DNA of 64,000 bases from an uncultured Bacteroidales bacterium (lineage in GTDB: Bacteria > Bacteroidota > Bacteroidia > Bacteroidales > UBA932). The notes under the pieces were generated by a model. It saw only the letters and a list, made by a program, of their open reading frames with translations, ran no database searches and was not told the origin of the DNA. Where the stretch lies: the NCBI GenBank assembly GCA_900316045.1, contig ONBM01000002.1, forward strand, positions 26,979 to 90,978. Direction: 5' to 3'. Below, piece by piece: positions 8,035-17,138 of the stretch; the first letter of the stretch is position 1; every line of letters starts with the position of its first letter. Position numbers and translations under genes: made by a program.

Positions 8035-9981
8035 TTAATCATAATTAGGATTCTGCTGGAGAGCAGGGTCACGATTAATCTCCTCCTTCGCGATAGGCAA
8101 CCAGTAAGCACAACCGTTGGAGTTCCAGCTCCTTTCATCCGTCATCGTAGTCGTGTCCCAGTAAACGATAGTCACTCCGTCAGCGAAATGATTTATGTAA
8201 GTAGGCGAGACATTAAAGACATTCTCTTCGGCGATCATCCATTTGCGGATCATGAACCAACGGTCTCCCTCTCCCATCATCTCTATCTGCCTCTCGTGAC
8301 GGTAATATTCGCGAGCCTCCTGCTGTGTGCAGCTTGTGGATTTGCTTGGCAAACCGGCCCGATTGCGAACCATGTTGACATACCTCATTCCCTCGGCGAC
8401 TTCACCGAGTTCAATGCACGCCTCGGCGTAATCGAGCAATACCTCGGCATAACGGATTTCCATCCAAGAGTTAGTGTTGCTATGAGCCTCGGCATTCTCA
8501 ATCTCCGGGTCAAGCATTTTCCTGAGATAATACCCTGTCTTAGTACCATTCCAGGCCTGCTTCGAAGCGCTGCGAGAATCAACGCCACCAATCTTGACGG
8601 CAGTACCCTCACCGAAATCATGAATTGTTTTCAAATCGCTATCCAGATACGATGCTCCATTTGTCGCAGTGTAATGAGAACCGATGTCAATAATGTTAGA
8701 GGCAGTCTCTCGATTTGCCCATGTCGCTCCATCATAAAGAATTGACGCATAAAACCTGGCCTCTCGCCCATTGTAAGGATTCCTCTCTGGGTCTGCGGCG
8801 AGCTGCTCAGCAGTCCAAGCCCTTACATTATTGTCGCCTGGCTTATATTTATCCCATTGGAACGGGGTTCCATCCGCCATTTCGTACTTGCGGACAAGGT
8901 TCTCGGTAGGGCCATTGTTCCCCCAGCAGCTGTATCCGTTAGGACCCCACCAAAGGTTATTCCAGGCTGTGTTCCCGACTTGGTCAAGATACTGTACTCC
9001 GAAAATAGCCTCATCGTTCCACTCACCTTTTTGTAAGAATATGCCAGCATAATTATCAATGTAGCCTTGGAAATCGACATCGGACATGTCGGCTGACGGC
9101 TCTCCTTCCTTGTACTGCGCCAAGGAATAGGTTCCATACTTGCCATCTATGACATCTTTTGCGGCTGTTTTAGCCGCACGTAGCCTTTCTTCACGAGAGC
9201 CACTTGAGAAGTGCACCAAGTCATTGCCAGCATTGAATGTTCCGTTCATCAATTCCCCGGTCACGAAACTCAGAAGTCTCGACTTCAATGCACCGGCGGC
9301 GCCTTTTGTCGCACGGCCTTGGTCAATGCCCGACTTGTCAGGAAGCCCGGCGATGGCCTTCTCCAGATCTTTGAGTATGAAATCCACTGTCTCTTGTAAA
9401 GTAGAACGCGTCACATTCGTGAAGTCGTCTTTCAGCGAGAATGGTTTGTCCATCAATACGACACCGCCATAGCTTCTGAGCAGGTTCGTATATTCATAAG
9501 CTCTAAGGAAATAAGCTTCTGCCTTTATCTGACTGAGTTTTGCCTCTTCAGACGAATTCGATGTAGGAACATCGTCTGCGCCTCCAAGCAGAGTGTTGAT
9601 GCTTTGGATATCACGATATAGGACAGGCCATGTCAGCCAGCCATAATAACTTGGCCAATTCGGATAATTGAACATGCCCAAATTGCTCGGAGAGAGTGTA
9701 TTTTTCAGAAACACTACGCTACCTGCCCGATGGATGTTGAGAGTCTCGTCTGTCGAGGAACTGAGCAAATCCTCCCTCATCCCCAAGACGGAACCATCGT
9801 TCCCTCCCAGTTGGTCATAACATTCGTAAAGATATGCTTCCAGCAGGTTGATATCCTGGAATACGTTGTCCTGCGTGAAGGAATTAACTGATTCTTTGTC
9901 AAGCACATCACCCGTGCATGATGACAAAGCCATTGCAAGCATTGCAGCAAAACTCAATATTGTGTATTTAAACTTTTTCAT
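8035..9981 (-). CDS. RagB/SusD family nutrient-uptake lipoprotein
   Basis: A lipoprotein signal (LAMALSSC) precedes a 648-aa SusD-fold protein with TPR-like helices, including AEAYFLRAYEYTNLLRSYGG, the typical SusD-like segment. The C-terminus contains the usual MRYVNMVRNRAGLP and YRHERQIEMMGEGDRWFMI motifs. SusD-type proteins form the lid of the SusC transporter at the cell surface and bind oligosaccharides. It lies 38 nt downstream of its SusC partner. No glycoside hydrolase is adjacent; the next genes are an oxidoreductase and a TIM barrel, so the imported sugar may be attacked by oxidative cleavage instead. Confidence 0.95.
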   Translation of the reverse strand: MKKFKYTILSFAAMLAMALSSCTGDVLDKESVNSFTQDNVFQDINLLEAYLYECYDQLGGNDGSVLGMREDLLSSSTDETLNIHRAGSVVFLKNTLSPSNLGMFNYPNWPSYYGWLTWPVLYRDIQSINTLLGGADDVPTSNSSEEAKLSQIKAEAYFLRAYEYTNLLRSYGGVVLMDKPFSLKDDFTNVTRSTLQETVDFILKDLEKAIAGLPDKSGIDQGRATKGAAGALKSRLLSFVTGELMNGTFNAGNDLVHFSSGSREERLRAAKTAAKDVIDGKYGTYSLAQYKEGEPSADMSDVDFQGYIDNYAGIFLQKGEWNDEAIFGVQYLDQVGNTAWNNLWWGPNGYSCWGNNGPTENLVRKYEMADGTPFQWDKYKPGDNNVRAWTAEQLAADPERNPYNGREARFYASILYDGATWANRETASNIIDIGSHYTATNGASYLDSDLKTIHDFGEGTAVKIGGVDSRSASKQAWNGTKTGYYLRKMLDPEIENAEAHSNTNSWMEIRYAEVLLDYAEACIELGEVAEGMRYVNMVRNRAGLPSKSTSCTQQEAREYYRHERQIEMMGEGDRWFMIRKWMIAEENVFNVSPTYINHFADGVTIVYWDTTTMTDERSWNSNGCAYWLPIAKEEINRDPALQQNPNYD

Positions 9982-10019
9982 ATTGACTGATTGTAAATAA
10001 TAAACATCCTTCAGCTGAA

Positions 10020-13000
10020 CTAGAAAGTAATATTTAGACCGATTGAATAGTTCTTCATCGCAGGGTAACCTTGAGGGTTAGCCGTCTCAGGATCGTAATG
10101 TCGCTGCGCAGAGTAAAGCAACGCCACGTTATATCCGGTCAGCATGATCGTGGCTCCGGAGATGTTGAACTTCTCCAACAATGGCTTTGGAAGCGAATAG
10201 CTCAGGGTGATGTTCTTGAGGCGGAAATATGCCATATTGTCGTACCAGTAAGTGTTGTTGTGACTGTTGTAAGTCCAGTACTGGTCGGCGCGGCTCCAAG
10301 GACGAGGATTGTTGGACATATTGTTTTTTGGCGTCCAGTAATCCTTCGTCATCCATTTGAACACATTCATGCCGGTTCCTCTGTTGCCGTAAACTGCGCT
10401 GACGTAAAATGTTCCCTGCCCTTGGCCAAGGATAGAGAGAGCCCAGTTCTTCCACGAGAGGTTAACGTTGATGCCGTAGAAGAGTTCTGGCGCGTCAGTT
10501 TTGTGAAGGTATATTCTGTCATCGCTATTGATCTTGCCATCTTTGGACACATCTTCGAAGATGAGGTCTCCAGGCTTTGCTCCCTCCCAGTGAGGATAGT
10601 TGTCAACCTCATCCTGAGTATGGAAAACACCGATAGCCTTATACACCAAGGCAGAGCCATACGGATGTCCGGTCTGCTTCTGCCATTCTACGGACTGTGC
10701 CGGCTCGTCCATGAACACGACTTTGTTTCTCGACCAGCTGAGGTTGCCGGAAATGTCCACGTTGAGGTTTCCGAACTGCTTCGTGAACCCACCTTCAACC
10801 TCGAAACCTCTGTTGTCCACCTTGCCGATGTTCTCATCCGGCAGGGTGAGGCCAGTGAAATTAGGAACTGAGGCGTTTCTGGTAATGAGAATGTCCCTGC
10901 GCTTGTTGTAGAAGAACTCGGTGTTCAGCCAGAGCATGTTTTTCAGGAACTTGGAGTCGAAGCCCCAGTTATACGTCGTCTGGGTCTCCCAAGTGATGTT
11001 CGGGTTTGCGACAACCGACTGATAAATCCTGGTCATGACGTTCTTGTTCGCCCCGAAAGTAGGCCCAGAGGCCAATGCGAACTTGTTGACGTACTGGAAC
11101 GGATCGCCAGGATCCATTCCCATCTTTCCTGCCGTGAAGCGTAGCTTGAAGTAATCGATGGCTGAGAGGTTGTTCTTCCAGAACGGTTCCTCAGATGCAC
11201 GCCAGGCAAGAAGTACTGCAGGGAAGTTGCCCCACCTCTCGTTTGAAGGGAACTTAAGGGATCCGTCGCGCCTGAATATGAACTCGAACAGATATTTCTC
11301 TTTGTAGTTGTAATTCAGACGACCGATGAACGACTTACGGGCGTAGATTGACTCCGTGCCGGAGTTATTCTTGTCTTTCTCGCCTCCAGCATTCAGTATC
11401 TCGATGAGGTCGGAGACAAAGTATTTCCTGAAAGCCGAGAAGTCGGAATCCAGATCGTTGTACTGCTCGTATGCAGCAAATACGTTGAAATTGTGATTCC
11501 CGAATGTCCTGCCGTAGTTGGCGCTCGCCGTGTAGGTGTATTTCTTTATGTAGTTGTTTTTTTGATTTAGCTGAGGATTGTCGTATCCGTTCTTACTAGG
11601 AATAAGCACGGCGCCTTCGTTGGTGATGTATCCATTCGATCCCTTTTTGCTGTTCGCCACATCGAGGGTGTAGAGAGTCCACGGTTTGTTGAATTCCTTA
11701 TAGTTAATGTGATCGACGTCATAATTGAAAGATCCGGAAATCGTGAGCCCTTTTATCATAGGAGGAGTAATGTCCAGTTGGAAGTTAGTCTGATCCTTGT
11801 GAGAGTCGGTTTTCCTGTAGCCGGCTGCATAAGAGGTGTTGACCACAGGGTTCACGCCGCCCTCAAACGCCGGACCAGGCTCGCCTGTCGGCCAGTAATC
11901 GGCTACGGTCGGAACGACCATGGATGCCCAGCCGAACAATTGACTCACATCAATCGTAGGGTATTTCTTCTTGGAATACAGACCGCTGTACTGGGCTGTA
12001 ACCTTCACCCAGTCCTTGAGCAGCTTAACATCGAACTTGGCCCTGAAGTTATACTGCTTATAAGTGGTCGAGGAATGAGAGTAGATGCCGGACTCGTTCT
12101 TGTAGCCTCCAGATATGAAGTAGTGCATTTTCTCCGTTCCTCCGTTCACGCTCACGTTGTAGCGTTCGTTATGGGTCCAGTTCCTCACGAGAGATTTCAT
12201 CCAGTTCGTGTTCGGATGCTGCCATGGATCAGCGCCACTCTCGTAGAGAGCGATGTCATCGTCGGAATACAGTCTAGCAACGCCTTCGTAGTCTTGAAGA
12301 TCGCTGACATAACGTGCGTACTCAGGAGCGTTCGCCGCCTCAGGCATGATGGTCGGCTTCGAGAAACCCTGCGTATATTGCATATTCACGGTCGGCTTGT
12401 GTTCGCCTCCATTCTTGGTGGTAATAAGAATGACACCGTTTGCAGCACGAGATCCATAGATGGCCGCGGATGCGTCCTTAAGCAACGAGACGTTGGCTAT
12501 GTCATTAGGATCAATCTCATATAGACTCCTATCAGGGATTCCATCAATCACGATGAGCGGACCAAGATCAGCCTTTTTCCCGAACGAGGAACGTCCCCGG
12601 ACGTTAATCTGGGCAATGTCGTTTCCAGGTTCTCCTGTGGTCTGCCTGATTTGAGTTCCGGACAACTGCCCATTCAATGCATTTGAAACATCGAACGCCG
12701 CAGACTTAGTGAGTTTCTCACCTTTAACTGAAGATATCGCCCCGGCCACAGCCTCTTTCTTCTGGGTGCCATATCCAACAAGAACCACTTCCTGCAGAGT
12801 CTCTGTGTCTTCATTCAGAACGACGTCAATAGTCTGGCTTTCCCCGACGATGATTGTTTTCGTGATGTAGCCTATGCAAGAGACTTCCAATGTCGCGCCT
12901 TCCTGAATGCGAAGAGAGTATTTTCCATCGACATCCGTGACAGCACCCGTCGAAGTTCCCTTGACTAAGACGCTTGCGCCGATGACCGGCAATCCAGTTG

Positions 13001-13136
13001 CATCGGAAACCGTGCCTGTGATGGTTTTCTGTTGAGCAAAAGCATTGGCAGTGCCTATCACGCAGAATAGTAGCAGCAAGGTGACGCCCTTCAATAAGAC
13101 ATGCCCTTGATGTCGAGCATTATTAAATAAATTCAT
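10020..13136 (-). CDS. SusC/RagA family TonB-linked outer membrane protein
   Basis: The 1038-aa protein has a signal peptide ending FAQQ, then a carboxypeptidase-regulatory-like domain (TGTVSDATGLPVIGASVLVK), a TonB-box-like VVLVGYGTQKKE, a plug domain (GEPGNDIAQINVRGRSS, VIDGIPD, YGSRAANGVILITTK) and a 22-strand barrel ending in the aromatic NYSIGLNITF. It imports oligosaccharides across the outer membrane with the downstream SusD. It is the first gene of the SusC-SusD-oxidoreductase-TIM barrel cluster and is preceded by about 670 nt without a gene, where its promoter must lie. Confidence 0.96.
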   Translation of the reverse strand: MNLFNNARHQGHVLLKGVTLLLLFCVIGTANAFAQQKTITGTVSDATGLPVIGASVLVKGTSTGAVTDVDGKYSLRIQEGATLEVSCIGYITKTIIVGESQTIDVVLNEDTETLQEVVLVGYGTQKKEAVAGAISSVKGEKLTKSAAFDVSNALNGQLSGTQIRQTTGEPGNDIAQINVRGRSSFGKKADLGPLIVIDGIPDRSLYEIDPNDIANVSLLKDASAAIYGSRAANGVILITTKNGGEHKPTVNMQYTQGFSKPTIMPEAANAPEYARYVSDLQDYEGVARLYSDDDIALYESGADPWQHPNTNWMKSLVRNWTHNERYNVSVNGGTEKMHYFISGGYKNESGIYSHSSTTYKQYNFRAKFDVKLLKDWVKVTAQYSGLYSKKKYPTIDVSQLFGWASMVVPTVADYWPTGEPGPAFEGGVNPVVNTSYAAGYRKTDSHKDQTNFQLDITPPMIKGLTISGSFNYDVDHINYKEFNKPWTLYTLDVANSKKGSNGYITNEGAVLIPSKNGYDNPQLNQKNNYIKKYTYTASANYGRTFGNHNFNVFAAYEQYNDLDSDFSAFRKYFVSDLIEILNAGGEKDKNNSGTESIYARKSFIGRLNYNYKEKYLFEFIFRRDGSLKFPSNERWGNFPAVLLAWRASEEPFWKNNLSAIDYFKLRFTAGKMGMDPGDPFQYVNKFALASGPTFGANKNVMTRIYQSVVANPNITWETQTTYNWGFDSKFLKNMLWLNTEFFYNKRRDILITRNASVPNFTGLTLPDENIGKVDNRGFEVEGGFTKQFGNLNVDISGNLSWSRNKVVFMDEPAQSVEWQKQTGHPYGSALVYKAIGVFHTQDEVDNYPHWEGAKPGDLIFEDVSKDGKINSDDRIYLHKTDAPELFYGINVNLSWKNWALSILGQGQGTFYVSAVYGNRGTGMNVFKWMTKDYWTPKNNMSNNPRPWSRADQYWTYNSHNNTYWYDNMAYFRLKNITLSYSLPKPLLEKFNISGATIMLTGYNVALLYSAQRHYDPETANPQGYPAMKNYSIGLNITF

Positions 13137-13808
13137 AAGATTTAGTGTTATTAATTTGGGATAGCAATTTAAGAATATTCAAAATAACATGCAATATTGT
13201 CCTGCCCTCTTTTCAAAATCCACCACATGGAGATCATTGTCTTATTTGCATGAACGAAAAAAACGACAAGGGATGACGTGGTGTGTCGTTCGGGATGAAG
13301 TAGAGAGTCGTTCAGGATGATGGAGCGAGATTTCGCAAAGTGCTGTCGGAGTATGTCCTTCCGGGGGGTCTGCAAATGGGGGGCGGTCGACAACGTGCCT
13401 CTTGGGATGCCTCGATGTCGAGACATGCCCTTCCCTGCGCACTTCTGTGCAGCCTGCCTCGACGGCGTTTTGCGAGTCACTTTTTCCGAACGGTTTATAC
13501 GTATGCAATTCTTTATTGCTTCAGCATCGACAAGGTTTGGTGAAATCTTGAAGAGAGGTTGTGATTATTCACAATCGAAGGCAACGGTGACATTCATTAT
13601 AAGTGCCGAGAGCACATATTCCCATTGCCAACCCCCGTTCTGGAAACCGGGTGTGCGACGCAGTCCTTCATTACAAGCCAGCCGGTGGCACTATACCCTT
13701 GCCGATAAATGTAATTCTCTCGCTCTTCTGGGCGAGGGCATGGATGAATCCTTTGTGACCACAGCGACCACAGCCTCGCCAACTGCCTTCATGACAGCAG
13801 GCCAGTCA
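13137..13808. other. Gene-free stretch upstream of SusC gene
   Basis: No frame here looks coding. The part nearest the SusC start is AT-rich and should hold its promoter, but I see no convincing TAnnTTTG box. Around 13260-13330 the phrase TTCGGGATGA or TTCAGGATGA recurs, recalling dispersed intergenic repeats. A 38-bp copy of part of the TIM-barrel gene lies at the right end (separate entry). Confidence 0.5.
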
Positions 13809-13811
13809 TCA
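13774..13811 (-). pseudogene. Fragment duplicated from the TIM-barrel gene
   Basis: These 38 bp match 5835-5872 inside the TIM-barrel gene with two mismatches and in the same orientation. The minus strand reads DDWPAVMKAVGE, as in that gene. Homology stops abruptly on both sides. It may be the last trace of a second TIM-barrel gene or a small duplication, and it overlaps the stop codon of the next gene. Confidence 0.7.
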
Positions 13812-14402
13812 GAAATTTAGCGCAATACCGAAGCCCTTCGAAGATGTGCTGATATATGGTTGACGACGAGACCCATGAAGACGACCATTATAGTCATCTG
13901 CGATCCATTCCAGTCTCTTCTTTCCGATGACTAGCAATGGAATACCAACGTCAATGCATGTGCTTCCAGCCAATCCAGCAAGTAGTCCCGCGGAATACAG
14001 GCCATAATCGTAGTATTCGCCATCGTCATATTCCATGGAGTTCAAGCCCGCTATCATCATCACAATCCCAGCGACTGCGACAGGAGCTCCGATCCAGACT
14101 AGGGTCTTTCCGCTACGTAGCTGCTTGCGTGCGCCTACGTAAGTGTCTTCGTAAATCTGATTCCCTATATAGAAACGAATGTCTTCTGGTTTTATTACGT
14201 TCCCTTCGGAATCGACCAAGTCACCTCCACGGTATCTTATCTGGCCGGGGACGATGTTCGGCTCGGAACCTTGTCGGGACAACATTTCCGCGGCCGCAGA
14301 AGGATTGGAATATGCTGTAGGGATGATCTGGGCAGATACGTTCGTGGCTGAGAAAGCAAATATGCCAGCAAAGATTGATAAAATAAAGTTGAGTTTAGAC
14401 AT
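13809..14402 (-). CDS. Exported protein of unknown function with a hydrophobic hairpin
   Basis: I do not recognise a named family. Starting at the ATG at 14402 (the in-frame codon at 14423 is TTG and nearly coincides with the predicted transcription start), the 197-aa protein opens with a signal peptide (LSIFAGIFAFSATNVSAQ). Two hydrophobic segments (LVWIGAPVAVAGIVMMIAGL and YSAGLLAGLAGSTCIDVGIP) lie at about 100-160. The C-terminus ends SSKGFGIALNF, an aromatic end as in outer-membrane proteins. It sits alone between the AGE epimerase terminator and the gap before SusC. The stop TGA overlaps the copied TIM-barrel fragment, so the final codons may be recent. Confidence 0.7.
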   Translation of the reverse strand: MSKLNFILSIFAGIFAFSATNVSAQIIPTAYSNPSAAAEMLSRQGSEPNIVPGQIRYRGGDLVDSEGNVIKPEDIRFYIGNQIYEDTYVGARKQLRSGKTLVWIGAPVAVAGIVMMIAGLNSMEYDDGEYYDYGLYSAGLLAGLAGSTCIDVGIPLLVIGKKRLEWIADDYNGRLHGSRRQPYISTSSKGFGIALNF

Positions 14403-14431
14403 TTGAGAAAAAATTGTTGTCAATACTGCCT

Positions 14432-14439
14432 CAAAGATA
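14432..14439 (-). promoter_or_regulatory. -7 promoter element for the exported unknown protein
   Basis: Minus-strand TATCTTTG fits TAnnTTTG and lies about 30 nt upstream of the ATG at 14402. Transcription would start near 14425, which rules out the TTG at 14423 as a practical start. Confidence 0.55.
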
Positions 14440-14499
14440 GATAATATTTATCGATTCAGCATAAAAATGCTACTTTTTAACCAACAATCCTCGCGCATG

Positions 14500-14539
14500 A
14501 AAAAGGTGGCTAATCAGTCAGATTGACTCATTAGTCACC
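14500..14539 (-). terminator. Rho-independent terminator after the AGE epimerase
   Basis: On the minus strand an imperfect stem (GGTGACTAATGAGTCA paired with TGACTGATTAGCCACC) is followed directly by TTTTT. It lies 28 nt after the stop of the epimerase gene and closes the DUF1080-AGE operon. Confidence 0.85.
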
Positions 14540-14566
14540 CAGCAAGTAATTATAATCCGAGATTTT

Positions 14567-15664
14567 TTACCTGAACAGGCTCATGATATACACGCAGGCG
14601 CGGGCGGCGTGCATCGGATATTTCCTGAACGCATTGGCATTCGCGCTGTCGGATAAATGAGCCTTGATGTAAGCCCAGAGCGAAAACGCATTATCTGCTC
14701 CTTCAGCGAAGCACTGATATTTCCATCCACACAGATTAGCGATTACAGCTTCCGCCTGAACATAAGGAACCATAGTTGTGTACAACTTGCCATCTGCATC
14801 AATGCCAAAAGCAACGTGCCCGTCTGCCTGCTGCCCTTCCATGCCATACATCAGCAGCCTTGTGGTTGGATCCTTCACCATATTCACGACATCCATGTCC
14901 TCGGTAGCATATGCGGCATCAAGCAACGCCCACGATGCCTCAAGATCAAGACCATACTGAATTCCCATATTGAGATTATTCCAGTCTTTATCCATTTTTG
15001 GAACCATGTGGCCTGTCCTAACATCATAGAACTTGTCTGTAATTACAGTGAGCAGAGCAGTAAGGTCGTACCTCAGGGCCTCGTCTTTCCAAACCCGGTA
15101 AAGCGTAGAGAGACCCTCGGCAAGATACACGTGAGCAACTGCATCTTTTGTGGCATCTTTCTTCTCGAACTCTCTCGAGAGCTTAAAATAATAACCGCCT
15201 TTTTCCTCGTCCCTGAATTCCTTCCTGACGATTTTATAAAGGTTGACGGCCGATTTCAGCGCCTCATCATCCTTAGTCGCGGCGTAGAATTCGCTAAGAG
15301 CATATATTGATAAAGCTTGATTGGCAAGGGTGCAGTCGGTGTCAACCCTTTCGCCATTTTTATCGACTGTGGAATAGACTCCTCCGAATTTATGATCGAT
15401 GAAATTCTTCAAGAAATAGTCATTAGCGTTGATCGCTGGCATGAGATATTCCTTCTTCTTGAAAAGCCTGTAAGCCGTAGAATAAGCCCATAGGATCCTT
15501 GCATTCAGCTGAAGGCTCCGGGGAGCCTCCCTATCTGGCTCGCCGTCAGATCCGAGATCGCCGAAAAATCCACCCTGAGGGTCCTGCATCACGGACCAGA
15601 ATTTAAGAATATCCCACTGAAGGACTTCTTTCGCTTCTTTGATAAGATTATCTGTTCTAATCAT
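14567..15664 (-). CDS. AGE family (N-acylglucosamine 2-epimerase-like) epimerase/isomerase
   Basis: The protein reads as an (alpha/alpha)6 barrel of the AGE family (PF07221): helix repeats such as WSVMQDPQGGFFGDLG, ARILWAYSTAYRLFK and GGVYSTVDKNGERVDTDCT lead to HVYLAEGLSTLYRVWKDE and VPYVQAEAVIANL, with family-typical His and Glu positions. I start at the ATG at 15664 (365 aa, MIRTDNLIKEAKEV), since the upstream extension would overlap the preceding gene and lacks family character. There is no signal peptide, so it acts in the cytoplasm. Members epimerise free sugars at C2 or isomerise aldose to ketose. It follows the DUF1080 gene by 13 nt, so it may process the sugar that protein releases. 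Confidence 0.88.
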   Translation of the reverse strand: MIRTDNLIKEAKEVLQWDILKFWSVMQDPQGGFFGDLGSDGEPDREAPRSLQLNARILWAYSTAYRLFKKKEYLMPAINANDYFLKNFIDHKFGGVYSTVDKNGERVDTDCTLANQALSIYALSEFYAATKDDEALKSAVNLYKIVRKEFRDEEKGGYYFKLSREFEKKDATKDAVAHVYLAEGLSTLYRVWKDEALRYDLTALLTVITDKFYDVRTGHMVPKMDKDWNNLNMGIQYGLDLEASWALLDAAYATEDMDVVNMVKDPTTRLLMYGMEGQQADGHVAFGIDADGKLYTTMVPYVQAEAVIANLCGWKYQCFAEGADNAFSLWAYIKAHLSDSANANAFRKYPMHAARACVYIMSLFR

Positions 15665-15677
15665 ATAATATGATATA

Positions 15678-16964
15678 TTACAATGTCTTAACATGAATAT
15701 TACGCCAGCGCACCTTAATGCCGCCACCATCGTGAATCTGCAGCGCGATCCGGCCATGGCCTGCGCCAATCTTAGCATCGTGAATGTCCGTCATAGGCTC
15801 GCCATTAAGCCAAGACTGCAGATGATCCCCCTCCAGACGGATGCGCATAGCGTTCCATTGGCCCTCTTTAAGAATGTTTTCTTTCTCGTCTGGAATTTGA
15901 TAGAGCCAGCCGCGGCCGTATGACTCATAAACTCCGCCAGTATCGTTGCCCTTTGGTGCAACCTCAACCTGCCAGCCATGAACTGTGGTGCCATCAACAG
16001 TAGAGCGGATGAACACGCCAGAATTCCCATTTGCCTCTTGCTTGAACTCGAGCGTCAGGTCGAAATCGTCATAATAGTCTTCTGTAGCAAAATAGCCGTA
16101 CTGCTTATCAGGACCGCTCTCGCAAACGAGGTAGCAGCTATCGTCCACATACCAAAGCTCCGTGCCGTAATTAATCCACCCGGTAAGATCCTTCCCATTG
16201 AAAAGATCTTTTTCTACAGGCTTTGAAGGCAGTTCCTTTATCTTAATGTTACGAAACCATGCAGGATATCCGTGATCCTGGAGGCAGATATGACCCTTCG
16301 GCGACATGCCATATTCAGGAGCATCCTTCCACTTGCCGCTCTCTTTGCGCTGGCGCCAGTCCGGGGTCCAGGCATCGAACTCGACTGTCACCTTGCCATT
16401 CAAAAGATAAGTTACATGACCATTATCGAATATAATCTCGGACTGATTCCATTGCCCAGCAGGCTTCATATTCCTAGCCTCCAGATCTGGAACATACATG
16501 GCATAATCAACTCCGCAGCGCTGCCAGTCTTCCAGCTGATAGCCGTCGTTCATCTCAGCAAAATTATCATCATCTATTAGCTGGTATTCAGGCCCCGTGA
16601 TGTAAGGAACCTTGAAATCCGGACGCTCCACCACATGATAAAGCATTCCGCTGTTGCCGCCTTTGCTGATCTTCCATTCCCATTTAAGATCGAAGTTAGC
16701 ATATTCTTTATCAGTCACTATGTAACCGCTGGCATCGCCGCCTTGGCCTTCTGCCTCTATGGCGCCATCAACGACAGTCCATGGTCCAGTAAGTTCTGTT
16801 CCGTTATAATCCCTCCATCCGCTAAGTGTCTGGCCGTCAAACAACAACTGCCATCCATCTTGCTGTTCTTGAGCTGTCAGCTCATTTGGCTTTTGCCCGC
16901 CACAAGACACGAAAGCCACGGCTGCAGCAGCCATGGCCCCTAAAATAATAAACGACTTTTTCAT
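15678..16964 (-). CDS. Lipoprotein with two DUF1080 (3-keto-disaccharide hydrolase-type) domains
   Basis: A lipoprotein signal (AAAAVAFVSC) precedes two copies of the concanavalin-like DUF1080 domain (PF06439): WQLLFDGQTLSGWRDYNG with NSGMLYHV in the first half, and DLFNGKDLTGWINYGTE with NSGVFIRSTVDG in the second. Each domain is about 195 aa. Members of this family hydrolyse or eliminate 3-keto-glycosides. An ATG at 16973 lies in frame; the one at 16964 gives the cleaner signal (MKKSFIILG). The gene leads a two-gene operon with the AGE epimerase and, with the Gfo/Idh and TIM-barrel genes 3 kb away, suggests an oxidative route for glycoside cleavage. Confidence 0.9.
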   Translation of the reverse strand: MKKSFIILGAMAAAAVAFVSCGGQKPNELTAQEQQDGWQLLFDGQTLSGWRDYNGTELTGPWTVVDGAIEAEGQGGDASGYIVTDKEYANFDLKWEWKISKGGNSGMLYHVVERPDFKVPYITGPEYQLIDDDNFAEMNDGYQLEDWQRCGVDYAMYVPDLEARNMKPAGQWNQSEIIFDNGHVTYLLNGKVTVEFDAWTPDWRQRKESGKWKDAPEYGMSPKGHICLQDHGYPAWFRNIKIKELPSKPVEKDLFNGKDLTGWINYGTELWYVDDSCYLVCESGPDKQYGYFATEDYYDDFDLTLEFKQEANGNSGVFIRSTVDGTTVHGWQVEVAPKGNDTGGVYESYGRGWLYQIPDEKENILKEGQWNAMRIRLEGDHLQSWLNGEPMTDIHDAKIGAGHGRIALQIHDGGGIKVRWRNIHVKTL

Positions 16965-17107
16965 ATTGAGCATGGTATTAAAAAATTTTGGTCATTAATC
17001 GATATTAAGGCCCCTAGCCTTAACTAAGAGACCCAATCATCACAAATATAGTCAGATTTTGTCATAAAACAACGAGGAGAATGCAATGAAAGCTTCGACT
17101 TTTTAAG

Positions 17108-17115
17108 TATTTTTG
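17108..17115 (+). promoter_or_regulatory. -7 promoter element for aminopeptidase P
   Basis: TATTTTTG matches TAnnTTTG and lies 23 nt upstream of the ATG at 17139, giving a very short leader. No clear -33 TTTG is seen at the expected distance. Confidence 0.55.
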
Positions 17116-17138
17116 TGAGAATATGAAATATTCTGATT

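Noticed and set aside
13317..13820. Plus-strand frame of 167 codons upstream of the SusC gene
   Set aside because: It has no domain character and its end is the reverse of the copied TIM-barrel fragment.
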